From assembly GCA_029204225.1 (NCBI GenBank), contig CM055099.1, positions 59,625,510 through 59,689,509 of the forward strand: a DNA stretch of 64,000 nt, written 5' to 3'. The notes under the pieces are model-generated. The model worked only from the letters and a program-made list of their open reading frames with translations, did not search any database and was not told where the DNA came from. Below are positions 34,601 through 47,100 of the stretch, in pieces; within the stretch, counting starts at the first letter, position 1, and each line of letters begins with the position of its first letter. Position numbers and translations under genes: made by a program. This DNA comes from Diphasiastrum complanatum (Eukaryota > Streptophyta > Lycopodiopsida > Lycopodiales > Lycopodiaceae).

Positions 34601-36263
34601 TCAGACAAAATATGCTTTTGAAGTATCAAATATTCTATGTCACTTCCTCACCCTCCTAACAATATGTCATTGAGCACAATAAGTAGTTTCAAGGTTGGTC
34701 CTCAAGCAGGGATCAGTCCTTTTCTCAGCTATGCCAAAGTAGCTCGCCCTTGGGCTCCCCCAACTTACTCAAAGAAAATCCTATTTCGATCATAGTATGG
34801 TTGATACTTGACTTTAGAACAAGTATCAACCATAATATAGAGGTTCATAAGAAGGAAGGAACTTGGCTTGATGGGCAACTCATTGTCTTATTTAAACTGG
34901 ATAGGGACCAATTATGGACTTTCCAACAAGGACTATATGATACCTTGATCATATCCTACTTTATGGAAACCTTAATTATAAGGGAAGGCTATTTGAGAAC
35001 CGTATATATCCATTTACTAGTGCAACTGGATTTCAATCTTGATAACATAAGTGGAGGCATCAAGATGAGGCTTCTACTCTTTCTAACTTGAATAATGCTC
35101 ATGGTCCCACAAAGCCCTGACTTTTGTCCCATATGAAGCTATAAGATCTAGTGATAGTGTTGTAGCATTCTAATAGATTCTCATTAGAGGACATAACCAA
35201 TTATTAGTATCAGCATGTCTTTCTAGACTTGAACAAGTTCTTCATGGCTTTAATTTAGGGCCAATTTTGGACATTCAATAATGTTGAAAAATATAGTATT
35301 TTTCCCACATTGACACTTGTGTATTTTGGGTCTTTAGGGAATGAACAAGGATTGAGCAAGAACAATGTTTTCTAGTTTCTCACAAACTTGCTCCAAATGC
35401 AAGAAGATCTGGCACACTTCTAAAGGCTACAAATAACTAGGCTTTACTCACAAACCATACATGATGGGAAAAGAAAAAAGTAAAGGAAGAAGTGACACAA
35501 AATATAAATAAACAAGAAAAAGACAAAGTGAAGCTTTCTTCTTTGAAAAAAAGGTCAAGGTTTGAGGGAAGAAAAACTCCATGATGAAGCTTAAAATTAG
35601 GAGGAGATTCAAGCATTGATATACCAAAAGTGCACAATAACTACCCAATGCACCCTACAATTGAGAGACCTATAATCAGTCAAGGGACAATGACTAGGTA
35701 GAGAAGGGGGTTGTAAATATAGATAGCAAAATGTTAATTTATCATAGGAATGGCTAGAATACAAGAAAAAACTAGCTAAAAGATATCAGAAGATAGATTT
35801 TGATAAAGACCTGTTTGGAATGAGAGCACAATGACAATGAGAGTCCATTTGAAGGTACTTTAGGATCATGGATGCTACCCCCCTTTCCTTTAAATGACAC
35901 ACAATCTTACTAGAAAAATTTGTGATAGAAATTGAGCATGGGAGTGATGAGAAAGCAACACAATACTGATAATTCAAAAAAAAATTAACTACTTGACAAA
36001 ACCTCATCACATGAGTCAAAATTTAGTAATAGCTCCACACAGAAATAAACCTTACCCTCAACTTGATATAACGTCATTTACTCCTAGTTATAGAGTCAAT
36101 GAGACTCCTCCTAGAAATCATGGACAGGGAGAGGCACAAGCATCAAAAACTATAAATTACCCTTGATTAGATTAGAGCATGAATAATGGTCATGATTTAA
36201 ATTATACCTTGCATAAGCACACGAGTAACTTAGTTTAAAAATAAGTGAGTTAGGCATTAAAAC
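31688..36263. other. Long AT-rich stretch, no gene supported
   Basis: Open frames here (for example 31887-32219 minus, 34146-34571 minus hydrophobic, 34750-35091 plus) show no recognised motif. A plus-strand segment near 34695-34785 reads ISPFLSYAKVARPWAPP, vaguely like the start of a LINE ORF1, but it is too short to call. Poly-T and poly-A runs near 32810-32870 fit decayed retroelements. Confidence 0.5.
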
Positions 36264-36289
36264 TCAAATAAAAAAAATTAAGCGTTTGT

Positions 36290-36425
36290 AATAAGTGCAA
36301 GTAGACCCCTCATAGAAAAGTAGAGTGAGCCATCTTTTGATGGTGACCTCTAGTGGAGAGGATAATTCCACTTGTAATTTGTGTAATTTGGAATTGCCAG
36401 TAGGATGCCACCTAAGGAGCACTCT
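36290..36425 (+). repeat. Dispersed repeat, copy 1
   Basis: The segment containing AGTGAGCCATCTTTTGATGG, then TGACCTCTAGTGGAG and AATTCCACTTGTAATTT, matches the reverse complement of about 57800-57935. The surrounding DNA (to 37190) has no recognised gene. Confidence 0.7.
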
Positions 36426-37190
36426 TGGAGGCTTTCCCTTTGTAGAAGGGAGCTTTTTATACATTGTATCTACTCCATGTCCAAATGAGGAGAGCCTCCA
36501 TGAGTTCGATACAACACTAAGCTCCTTGATCATTCTTGTTTTCTTGAGTGATGCATTTATGATCGTGCCCTTCCATTCCTTGTGTGTGGTTGTGGATTAA
36601 ATTTAGTTGTGGAATAGAGTAGCACATATTAGATTTCTTATTTTGTGGATCACAGTAGGATTCAGCAATCAAGTAAACTATATAGGCTAGAAATGTGATT
36701 TAGGTCTTGCACATTCTTGACATTCTAGTTCTTGATGTTCTTGGGATGTCCAAGAAATGTGTGTTTCTTGATTCTTGGACTTTCAAAATGCTGTGTTTTC
36801 TTGTTTCTTGTCCCTTGCTTTTTGTGGAATGTATGTTAGCTTAGTTTTTAGTTTGTAAGGATCTTCTCATTTGATTTTGCAGCATTAGAGTAGGATTTCA
36901 TTGTTGTACCGCACACTAATTTCCTGGTTGAATGCATTGGCTTGCATATTTGGTTGTTTATGCATGTGCACACAGTTCAATAGTGACCCATCCGGATGTC
37001 CTCTGACAGGCATGGCAAGCTACAATGATATCAGACCCTTCTGTCTGATCTGGGCATGAAACAAGAAAGGTAAAACAAGAAATGCCCATAGACTCTACTC
37101 ATAGGCAGAAGTAGGAACAGAAAACCTGTTAACAATATGATGAAAGAACAAGAAGTAAACCAACAATAGACTGTAACTACTAACAAGATG

Positions 37191-37775
37191 CTAAGAAAGA
37201 TAAATCAGTAGACAGAGGCACAATCTCTCTACAAATGTCCTATTCCTCCTCTCAGCCACTCCATTTTTTTGAGTGGTATAGGGACAAGACAACTCTTTTT
37301 TAATCCCTTCTTGATCACAAAAATCCTTAAATTCATTGGAGAAATACTCTCCACCATTATCGCTCTTAATGTTCTTGATTTTGTGACCATGATGCTTTTC
37401 AACAAAGGCTTTGAACTTTAGAAAACTTTCAAACACTTGTACTTTAGATGTAAGCAAGAAAACCCAAAAAAAACCTTGAGCAATCATCAATAATGTAACA
37501 AACATGGTGGCACCTCCATTTGTCTTTGTATTTTCAAAGAGTACATCCGAGTGGATCAACTCAAGTGGGTGAGTTGACTTTGTGATGGAGCTTGAGAATG
37601 CCTTTTTGTGTGCCTTGGAAAGGGCACATGCTTCACATACCTTCTCCTCTCTTGATAAGAACCTTGGAAGACCTAAGGCAAGCTCCTCCTTTCTCATGAC
37701 CTCAATTGAGCTTGAGTTGATGTGTCCAAGACTTTTGTGCCACAAATCAAAGGTGAAAATCCAAGAGATATGCAT
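37191..37775 (-). pseudogene. Copia GAG-pre-integrase/integrase fragment (F)
   Basis: The frame encodes LWHKSLGHINSSS, CEACALSKAHKKAF, LIHSDV (first Asp), IKSDNGGEYFSNEF (second Asp) and QKNGVAERRNRTF (Glu), so the three catalytic residues survive. It is clearly related to element C (45420-45960). The FIDDYSR motif is corrupted to LLMIAQG by a local frameshift pair, and homology ends near 37200. No other domain or LTR of this copy is seen. The stretch 37776-38640 shows no gene. Confidence 0.88.
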
Positions 37776-38654
37776 TTATGGAAGCCATCTCTCCTCTAAT
37801 CAAGAGCTTGATCACAAAAATGGATGCAAAATAGAAATGATTGAAAATATAGCTATCCCAAAATCTAGGGACTTAAGAAAGCTCAAACCTTGACCTCTCA
37901 ACAATATCCTACCTAATCTTGAGCTAGATCAAATCTATTTGAAACAATAAAAATGGAAACTAGCTTGAATTGGAATGAAATTTGGATGTAGAATTGCTCC
38001 TTCTTGATCTCGACATCACAAGGTACTTGGATCCACCTAACCTAAACCAAAAGGAATCAAATGCACATAAATGCCTCTTCAAATCATTCCTATAAAATAA
38101 AGTTGAATCGCTATGCAATAATCAATCAAATTATTTCACCAAAACAAGCAAAAATGAACACAATCTCAACTAGAATTGCATTCTATGATGAGTACTTGCC
38201 AAAGTCCTTGGGCTGACCCTAAAAATGACTTTCAAAGACCTTAAGAAGCCTAATAATGACCTACTACAACTCTAAGAATGATGATCTACCTTCCTATTGA
38301 ATGATTGTAGTGGGTTTCTTTCCTATCCTAACCTCAACCCAAGATTTAGCATCAAAGAGTAGAAGTTAGTCGTCACGCAGAGGTTCGTTCCCATGAGAGC
38401 GATAGCATATCTCAAAATTCAGCATGAATGGAAGATTTAGATTTAACTCTAAGAATTAACACTACAATCATTAACACCACATCCATAATGAAGAAAGCTT
38501 ACTCTTTCTCTCTCTCCCTTTCTCTTTGACAAAAAGTATAAGAACATGCAATCCCAATAACAATCAGATCCAACAATTAGCAAATACAATGAAAAGCATG
38601 AGAGATGGAGGAAAAGTGATAGAGATTAAGGACATTCATGTAAAGGTGCCCTTA

Positions 38655-39160
38655 GAAAAATGCGAAGGTTGTTGACCTTCGACTTTTGCCCAACTTCTAA
38701 AAGAATGCGAAGGTGTCCTTCAAAATGCAAAGGTAGCTTTAAGATTGCGAAGGTGCCTTTAGGTAAAATGCGAAGGTCTCTCATGCACAGGGCAGCTTTC
38801 TGCCCTCCCAAAAAATGTGACACTCCCCCTCCCAAAAAATGCGATGCTGGCCCTCCCCTACCAAAAAATGTGACACTTCCCTCCTGAAAAATGCGACACT
38901 CCCTTCGGCCACCCGTCAACAACCATCAGCCCTCCCCTTTGGCCACCCATCAATGACCATTGGCTTTTCTCCTAAACCATCGATCGCCATCCAAATCATC
39001 AGTGGTCACTCAGATTGCCACAACCGCCCGTCAACGACGGGCATACCCACTAGGTCATCGACCGCCAACTAGATCAAAAAATCATCACTTGTCAATGACA
39101 TACTAAATTTTCAAATCATCACCTAAATCGGCCGCCATTGCCCGTCAACGACGGGCACTC
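38655..39160. repeat. Cluster of short tandem repeats and hairpins
   Basis: Three repeat types follow each other: AATGCGAAGGT units (5 copies, 38658-38778), CCTCCCAAAAAATG(T/C)GA units (4 copies, 38805-38895), and GGCCACCC(G/A)TCAA units. Two perfect hairpins, GCCCGTC-AAC-GACGGGC, lie at 39026-39042 and 39140-39156. The segment is GC-richer than its surroundings. Confidence 0.85.
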
Positions 39161-39167
39161 ACAACTA

Positions 39168-39168
<1 letters not shown>

Positions 39169-39203
<35 letters not shown>
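39169..39203. repeat. (TA)n microsatellite
   Basis: Pure TA run of about 35 bp next to the hairpin cluster. Confidence 0.97.
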
Positions 39204-39205
<2 letters not shown>

Positions 39206-39480
39206 TAAGTTATTTACGAGTTATTCACATGGAATGTAATGCATGACGGAGGAGTATCCTACGACTAACACTTGTCATCTTAAAATGTTGTACCACCACA
39301 CACCACCCTTAACTTCATTTCGTCTTTACCACTATAGACTTAAACCTTGTTTCACTTCCACATTTTATTTTCTATGCTCTTTCCATTCTCTTGCACTCCC
39401 GCTCTTGTGTTCAAGTTGTCATTCTTGTTCATTTTGCTTTCAATCATTCAAAGAATTCAAAACAAGAAATCTATCAACAA

Positions 39481-39837
39481 TGGTAACTGACAACACACCA
39501 TTGGCACACATCAATTGGAAGGTTCGAAGTTAGATGGACTTCGGTCAAATAAATTACTAATTAGTGCCGATTGGGAGAATTGCTGGTTGTAGGCCCATTA
39601 ATTGTATTGATTGAAGTGAACAACGAGTTTGTGAAAGAAATCGTAGGTGTGACCGACACTACGATCCAAGTCCATTTGCAAAATATCCCCATACAAGTTA
39701 CTGAAGCCACATTCATAGCTACCTTGAATCTACCAATTGGCGAGACAATGTCCTTAATTACCAAAGTGGAGTTCAATGAAGAGTCTTTGTTCCAAGGAAA
39801 TTTTTATATGCCTACTAAAGGATATAAAAATCAATGA
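39481..39837 (+). pseudogene. Unrecognised decayed coding region
   Basis: An ATG at 39481 gives MVTDNTPLAHINWKVRS. After a frameshift and stop, the segment 39571-39837 is open (VNNEFVKEIVGVTDTTIQV, then IPIQVTEATFIATLNLP, then KVEFNEESLFQG). This looks like real former coding sequence, but I cannot name the family. The pattern resembles N-terminal parts of plant retroelement ORFs only loosely. Confidence 0.35.
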
Positions 39838-40909
39838 TTTTTTACTCCGCATTCCGTAACTTTTGTAGATATCCAATCATGTTCTGTTTGGTACTAATGT
39901 AGATTGTTATGTCCACATTGTGCATATAGGATTTGGCATAATCCTAGAATTGGATACACATTACTCCAATACTCAAGATTGTTGGTTATGCCTTGTTCTT
40001 TTGAACTAGGCCATAAATGTAATTAATAAACTTGTGAGGACCCAGTCACACATATTATGACATGTGGAGCTATTGCATGGGTTAGGACGACTATTGGCAT
40101 GGTGTAGAGTATCATAGTAATGGATTGCATGTATGGGAATACTATAGGCATAGCTGGGTGCATGCACAGATAAAGCAAGGCCTATATACAAAAGGGAAAA
40201 CTTACCCTACTCTCATTTTAGTTATGTGAATCCCAGTGTCATGTTTCTCTCTCTACACCTACATCCTATCATATGGCACGAGGGTGATGTTATTGGAGAT
40301 TGATCAATGGCATTTGCATGGTTGGGCGGTTAGGATCCACTGTCATTCCTTTGTGTGTTATTGTAAGCAAGATCTTGGAGGTGCTTCTCCTTACAGTGGT
40401 GTGAGAGCAAGGCTTACGAAGATTGAAGGGAGTTGTGAATTTTTTTGTCGACTCTATGGTAGAGATCAATCAAATTTTCTCTTCCTAGTGGAGAACAAGA
40501 TTCCAAGTGGGTGCTCTCTTAGTATTGTCACTTGCATATCACTAAGATCCATCTTTGTCGATAGATTATTGTTGATATTAGCCACTATGATGGTTTTTCA
40601 AGATTTTGTTTGTATTTCTCATAACTTATTGTAGATATAAATTTCCAGTAATTGTAACTTTATTTAGTGTTTCATTAATTGCTAAATTAATAATTGCATG
40701 CAAACAATTTGCGAGATTTACGGTTCTAGGCTATAATTTAGTCAAAAACTACTTGTTTTTTTTTTTGTATTGTTGACTAGAAACGGATAGGAAGAGCTGC
40801 TTTCTAGCAAAATTAGAACAATTTAAGGCTAAGATAGGCCTTTTTGAGTTGCTAATGATCAATGAGTAGTTGCATGAGGGTTTTATGTGTAAATTCTAAG
40901 TGGATGGAT
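39838..40909. other. No gene seen; possible retroelement leader
   Basis: AT-rich sequence with no recognised frame. The open frame 40236-40634 lacks motifs. Position just upstream of gypsy pol remnants suggests leader or deleted element sequence. Confidence 0.4.
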
Positions 40910-40914
40910 GAATA

Positions 40915-42668
40915 GAGAAAGGTCTTCTAAGAACTCAAACACGCCTTGACAACTGTTCCTATCTTGTGAGCTCTAGATTACACAAAAGAGTTTCACGTCC
41001 ACACTGATGCACGAAGTTTGCCATCAGTGCAGTGCTAACTCAACCCAGAGAGTACAAGAAGGACTATTTAATTCGTTTCCTTAGTAGGCAATTGACGCCA
41101 TCAGAGATGAACTAAACCACAACTGAGAGGGAGGCATTAGAGATGATTTACGTTGTCCAGAAGTTTTGACATCAAGCTTTACTTTACCTTTGTGAAAAAA
41201 AATTTGCACAACAAGTAGAATCACACGCTAGTTGTTATTACTACAAGACTTCAAATTTTGTATTGTTGTGCACAAGGGTTTGCAACATTTTGTTGCTGAT
41301 CATCTATCTTGAATACTGAGTGATGAGAAACCAACGAGGGACATCACTGATGACCTACTCGATGCAATACTCTTTCAAGTTGAATGTACCCCCATGTGGG
41401 CCAATGATATCATAGGGTTTTTAACGACGGGGGTGATAGATCTGAAGATGTCAAAACCCGCCCACCAACGTGCACTTATCTACAAGGTGGCACCCTATTA
41501 ACTTATAGTGGAGCAACTTTATAAAAAGGGTGCAGATGGTGTGGTTAGACGATGTTTGACTAAGCGCGAGTTATTCCCATCATATTCTTGATACACGAGG
41601 GAATTGGTGGTGGACATTTTGCCTTAGAAAACATAGCTAGAAAGACATTGCTAGCTAGGTATTGGTGGCCCTCGCTATTCAAGGACACTCATAACTTTGT
41701 AAAGGCTTGTGATGTGTGCCAAAGAGCCCAGAGGCCACAATATTCAAATTACATGCCTTTAACCGCAATCTTATCTGAACAAGCATTTTTCAAATGGGGT
41801 ATTGATTGTGCCACCGCGCGATTCACATAGGCAAGATATATTATCATGGTGACAGATTATTGCACGAAGTGGGCAGAGGCTTGGGCAGTAAAGAATGTCG
41901 ATGCCAAGACCACTTCTCGGTTCATTTATGAGCAGATCATTGTACAATCTGGTTGCCCAGTAGAAATTGGTAACGACAGGGGTACGCACTTTTTGAACAC
42001 GGTAACTGAACACTTTCTATCGACCTTCTTAGTTGTTCACCGCAAAAGTTCCCCATATTACCCAAGATGTAACGGGTTCACGAATAAAGTTCTATGTGAA
42101 GTTTTCACGAAGACGGTGGAAGTCAGTTGGTCAGATTGGGAGTTCAAATTACATGCCGCTCTATGGGCATATCGGACAACATCCAAGAAGGCCACTGGCA
42201 CAACACCATTCCAACTAATGTATGGACAAGAGGCCATGATGCCTGTAGATAGCCTACGATTTGAAACTGGACAAAAGTCAAGTCTTTCCCCATAGGCTAT
42301 TCCACCTCCATAAGCTTTGCGAAACAAGAGTCGTCAGTGTGCATGCACAACAAGTGTACAAAAGACGTCAACAAGATTGGCATGACCGCCATATTAAGCT
42401 GAAGGAGTTTAAAGCAGGAGATACAGTTCTTCTCTATCAAATCAAGGTACATAAGGAAAAACTTAAGTTTACTGGCCAAGTCCCCTATATCATTGATCAT
42501 ATCTTTACCTCGGGCTACGCTAAACTTAAGACCCTCGAAGGAATCCCTCTAGACATGGTAGTGAACGAGAGTAGATTATGGCGAGATCATGAGCCCTACT
42601 ATTCCTTAGACATGTTAAAAATTCACAATTCTAGCTTGACTAGTTTTGGTCATATGACTTGTAAATAG
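40915..42668 (+). pseudogene. Ty3/gypsy RNase H-integrase remnant
   Basis: 40915-41320 is a heavily broken RNase H (ELKHALTTVPIL, then HVHTDA). 41588-41830 holds the integrase zinc finger (HEGIGGGHF, then CDVCQRA). 41846-42295 is the core (VTDYCTKWAEAW, IGNDRGTHF), in which the family's NGQAES segment reads NGFTNK, so the catalytic Glu is missing. 42261-42668 overlaps in another frame and gives the C-terminal domain (HDRHIKLKEFKAGDTVLLYQ, then YYSLDMLKIH). A stop after CATARFT and a frameshift near 42270 confirm decay. It ends 83 bp before the 5' LTR of element C. Confidence 0.9.
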
Positions 42669-42750
42669 TTAGATGGTCATGATGTGGCTTGTCACACATT
42701 CCAAATAGCATAGGATTCCATTCATAAGGATGTTCTCAAGTAGACCTAAG

Positions 42751-43294
42751 TGTTAGAAACTTTGGAATGAGTCCAAATTATGCTTAGATACAAGGGAGAA
42801 AAAATAGGAGCTATTTTTGGTAGTTTTTGCATTGTTGAGGGATCTCCAAGATTCCAACCCTAACTTGGTAGGGATGAAAGATCCACCAAAATTAGCATTT
42901 GGGATAGGTTTAGGGCTACTCATACCTGCCCAAAACCGTGATGGATCATGTATATATAGGTGATGATATCTCACCAAAATCAATCAAGCAATTTCATGTT
43001 TTTTCTCTCATAATGGTGCAATTGCTCTCTATGTTCATAATTGTTTGAGTACTTGTGATTACTAATGATTATAGGATTGAATGTAGGTCTGGTGTACAGT
43101 ACTCAGACTGTGGGAGGCCGTACTTTCACACGTGTGAAGCCTTCTTCAAGGATTTGGGCCATTTAGTGAGGTTCAAGCATTGTTTTTTGATAAATTTTGA
43201 TGGTTCAACTTGTGCTAATCTTATGAAATCATAATCTATTGTTTCCCTCATCATTTCAAGTGTTTTAGGATCCTTATTTGCTGTAATTTTTACA
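42751..43294 (+). repeat. 5' LTR of copia element C
   Basis: It runs from TGTTAGAAACTTTGG to TTTTTACA directly before the primer-binding site (544 bp, TG...CA ends). It contains TATATATA at 42951-42958 and the palindrome TTTCACACGTGTGAAG at 43124-43139. No matching 3' LTR exists in the window, so the start is set by the TG and the usual TGTTAG opening. Confidence 0.85.
42951..42958 (+). promoter_or_regulatory. TATA box in the element C LTR
   Basis: TATATATA lies 336 bp before the LTR end and would set the U3/R border for element transcription. Confidence 0.5.
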
Positions 43295-43307
43295 TGGTAT
43301 CAGAGCC
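43295..43307 (+). other. Primer-binding site of element C
   Basis: TGGTATCAGAGCC follows the LTR end with no gap; it is complementary to initiator tRNA-Met. The leader from 43308 to 44104 is non-coding. Confidence 0.93.
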
Positions 43308-44104
43308 TAAAGGCTGAAATGAGCTAAATCCTTGGTTTTCATTCAATTTGATCACAATTTTTTATCTAAATCTTGTGTAGATTGGATCTTAGCATCTAGT
43401 ATTGATTCTAGAACTCAAAGTGAGTCAAATACATTGGAGATTGGTGTTGTGTGACTTCATTTGCAGGTGTTTAGGTGTCTAAAACCAGAGGCAAAGTTGA
43501 ATTCAATTCACATTACCAAGATAGCAAGTTTTGCTTGCTCCAAGCATTGATTTCTAAGCAAGTTTTGGAGGTGATTTCATAGAGGAGGCTTTCTAGCATT
43601 CAAGGAGAGGGAAGATCAGAGTTTTGGGGACTCTTCAAGGCTGTTCTAAGTTGTAGTAGACACCTCCTAAAGTGATTTAGGTTCAGTCCAACCATTGCTT
43701 GACTTATGCACCAAATTAGATCAATTTTTCATCAATTTTGATCATTTTTTGCTTGTGATTGGATAGTAGATTGTGTTGCATCCTCATTAAGTTCCATTTA
43801 GATCTTTTACAAGTGATTTTGGAAGTATATTAGGTTGCTGAAATTCACTCTTGATCAGATCATTTGGAAGCTTTAATGTTCTTTATAGAAAGAGGGGCAA
43901 TTCTACTAGTATTGTCTACTTCAATCAAGCAAGTGCATTGTTTCTAGTATTCTATGATTTGATTTTGTTAGAGATCATTCTTAGATCTTTATAGGAAGTC
44001 TATTAATGATCTTTTCAGGTCCCTAAGAAGTGGGATAAGGTAGACCTTCATTAAATCAATAGAAGTAACCTTCATTTGTGTCAAGTCCTTGATTAGGAGA
44101 CTAG

Positions 44105-47100
44105 ATGGCATCTATAAATGCATATCTTTTGGATACTAATGAAAGGCTCAACAAAACTAACTATTCCATATGGAAAGTTAGAATGGAATCTATCATGATC
44201 ATGCAAGATCTGATGGAAATTGTAAATGGTAAGGAGGGTGAACCTATTCATCCTCAAGAAAAAGCCAAATACATCAAGAGGTGCAATGTTGCACTACATT
44301 GCATAAAAATGAATGTTGCAAATGAACTCTTAAGAGAGGTAGGAGATTGCACTTCAGCTCAAGATGCTTGGGAGACTTTGCAAAAGGTCTATGAATCCAA
44401 GAACCAAACTAGAATGTTAGCTTTGAAGAATCAAATCTATAGAAGCTATCAAAAGAAAGGAGAGAGTGCACATACTTTTGTCCTAAGAGTAAAGGAATTG
44501 AACAAAGAGCTAGCCTTTATAGGTGACCCTATCAAGGATGAAGAGCTTGTTCAACTCATATTGAATGGACTAAGCTTTAAATTTGACAATTTGGTTCAGG
44601 GATATGCAATTATGGGTAAGCTACCCATACTTGAAGAACTCCAAGGCACACTCATGGCCGAGGAATCAAGAAGGAGCCAAATGCAAGAGAGGATGGATAG
44701 GCTTTCCATCCAAGGTGGAGATGACCAAGCTCTCTTCACCAAAGGCAAAGGCAAGTCCAAAGGCAAAGGATCAACATTCAAGAAGTCTACAAAGCTTGAG
44801 GATCAAGAAGGACCCCCAAAGGCATCTCCATCAACCACCAAAGTCAAGAAGGACAAATCAAAGGTGAAGTGCTACTATTGTAGCAAGATGGGGCATTATG
44901 CCTCGGAATGCTTCAAGAGGAAGCAAGATCAAAGCCAAGCCAACATGAGCAAAGAGGAGGAGGAGGAGAGTTCACATGAGGACTCTCTCATGATGTCCAT
45001 ATTTTCTTCAACAAGCTTCAAAGGAGAATATCCTTGGTGGATTGACTCGGGTGCTAGTTCACACATGACTAGTAAAAGGGAGTTTTTCTCTTCTCTCTTA
45101 TCTTATGATGGACCTATAAAGTCTATCTATACAGCAAATGATGAAGCTTGTAAGATTGAAGGAGTTGGTAGCATTCCCCTTTGCTTAGGATCTTCCAAAA
45201 AGATCAACATAGAAGGTGTTTTGTACATTCCTACAATAACAAAGAATCTACTAAGTGTTGGCCAAATGGTGGACAATGGTTTCAATGTTGACTTTGCTTC
45301 AAATGAATGTTTCATCAAGAAGAAGGGTAAGATAGTGGCTAAGGGCACTAGACTTGGCAAACTTTATAAGCTGGATGCATTTGTGGATACTAATGTTGTC
45401 ATGTTGGCCGAGAAGGGCAAGATATCTACCTTTACTTTATGGCACAAAAGACTTGGACATGTCAACTCGGGTTCCATGGAGGCTATGATCAAGGAGGAGT
45501 ATGCTTTAGGCCTACCAAGGTCTATTGGGAAGGAAGACAAGGTTTGTGAAGCTTGTGCCTTATCCAAGGCACATAAGAAGGTGTTTCCTAACTCCATCAC
45601 AAAGTCATCTCATCCTCTTGAACTCATACACTCGGATGTGCACATTGCTAGCACCAAATCTAATGGAGGTTCATCCATGTTTTTAACCTTCATTGATGAC
45701 TACTCAAGATATTGTTGGGTGTTCTTACTTTCCTTCAAGTCTCAAGTATTTGATACTTTTGTAAAGTTCAAGTTGTTTGTGGAAAAGCATCATAATCATA
45801 GCATCAAGATTCTTAGAAGTGACAATGGTGGAGAATTCATCTCCAATGAGTTCAAGGCCTTTTGTGAGGAGGAAGGGATCAAGAAAGAGACTTCTTGTCC
45901 TTACACTCCTCAACAAAATGGAGTTGCTGAAAAAAGGAATAGAACATTATGTGAATGTTCTAAGGCTTTAAGATTAGATGCTTGTTTGCCCAAATCCTTT
46001 TGGGGTGAGTCTCTTGTATGTGCAAACTACTTGATGAATAGGGTGTCTTGCAAAGCCATTGAAGGCAAAACTCCTTATGAGATGTTGTATGGAAAGAAAC
46101 CCAATCTTAATCACTTGAAAGTTTTTGGGTGTATATGTTATGTGCATGTGCCATTGGAAACAAGAACCAAGGAGGATCCATCTTCCACAAGAGGGATCAT
46201 GCTTGGATATGCAAGCTCAAGCAAGGGCTACAAAGTCTATCTCCCATCCTTGAACAAATTTGTTGTTTCAAGGGATGTCATCTTTGATGAACATCATATG
46301 CATATGCTTGAAGAAGGCTCAAGTGCTCCAACAATCAAGAAGAAGATGGCCGAGGAGCAAGATCTTGGTTTTGAAGAGGAGCTCATGGAGGAGCAAGCAC
46401 CAAACCCACCTATCACACCAAGGAGATCTTCAAGGGCAAAAGTGGAGCCATCAAGGCTCACATATCAAGGCAAAGGACAGCAAGTTGAGGGTATCTCATC
46501 CACTTCTTATGCTTTATCTAGTTTTGAAGAACCGTCTAATGTTGAAGATGCATTGAACTCCAAAGAATGGTATAAAGCTATGTTGGATGAGTATGATGCC
46601 TTGATTGAGAATGAAACTTGGTTGCTTGTTGAGAGACCTCAAAGGAATGTAATAGGATGCAAGTGGGTCTTCAAGCTTAAGTTGAATGCAAATGGGAGTG
46701 TTAACAAACATAAAGCAAGATTAGTTGCAAAAGGTTATGCTCAAGAGAGAGGGATAGACTATGAGGAAACTTTTGCACCCGTGGCCAAGATGGTCACAAT
46801 AAGACTAATCATTGCACTTGCATCACATTTTGGATGGATTCTATGTCAAATGGATGTCTCTAATGCTTTCTTGAATGGTTTTTTGGAAGAGGATATCTAT
46901 ATGGAGCACCCACAAGGGTTCATCAAGCATGGAATGGAGAACAAAGTATGCCATCTCCAAAGAAGCATCTATGGCTTGAAGCAAGCCTCGAGATCTTGGA
47001 ATTCAAGACTACATTGCTATCTTATTTCACTTTCTTTTGTTCAAAGTGAATATGATCCCACTCTTTACATTAAGTTTGATGATGTTGGTATTGTACTTTT

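Noticed and set aside
36980..37070. ATGATATCAGACCC near 37027 as a primer-binding site
   Set aside because: Too many differences from TGGTATCAGAGC and no LTR end beside it.
38660..38900. Possible CRISPR-like array of AATGCGAAGGT repeats
   Set aside because: Repeats are short, degenerate and unevenly spaced, and the sequence is plant nuclear DNA.
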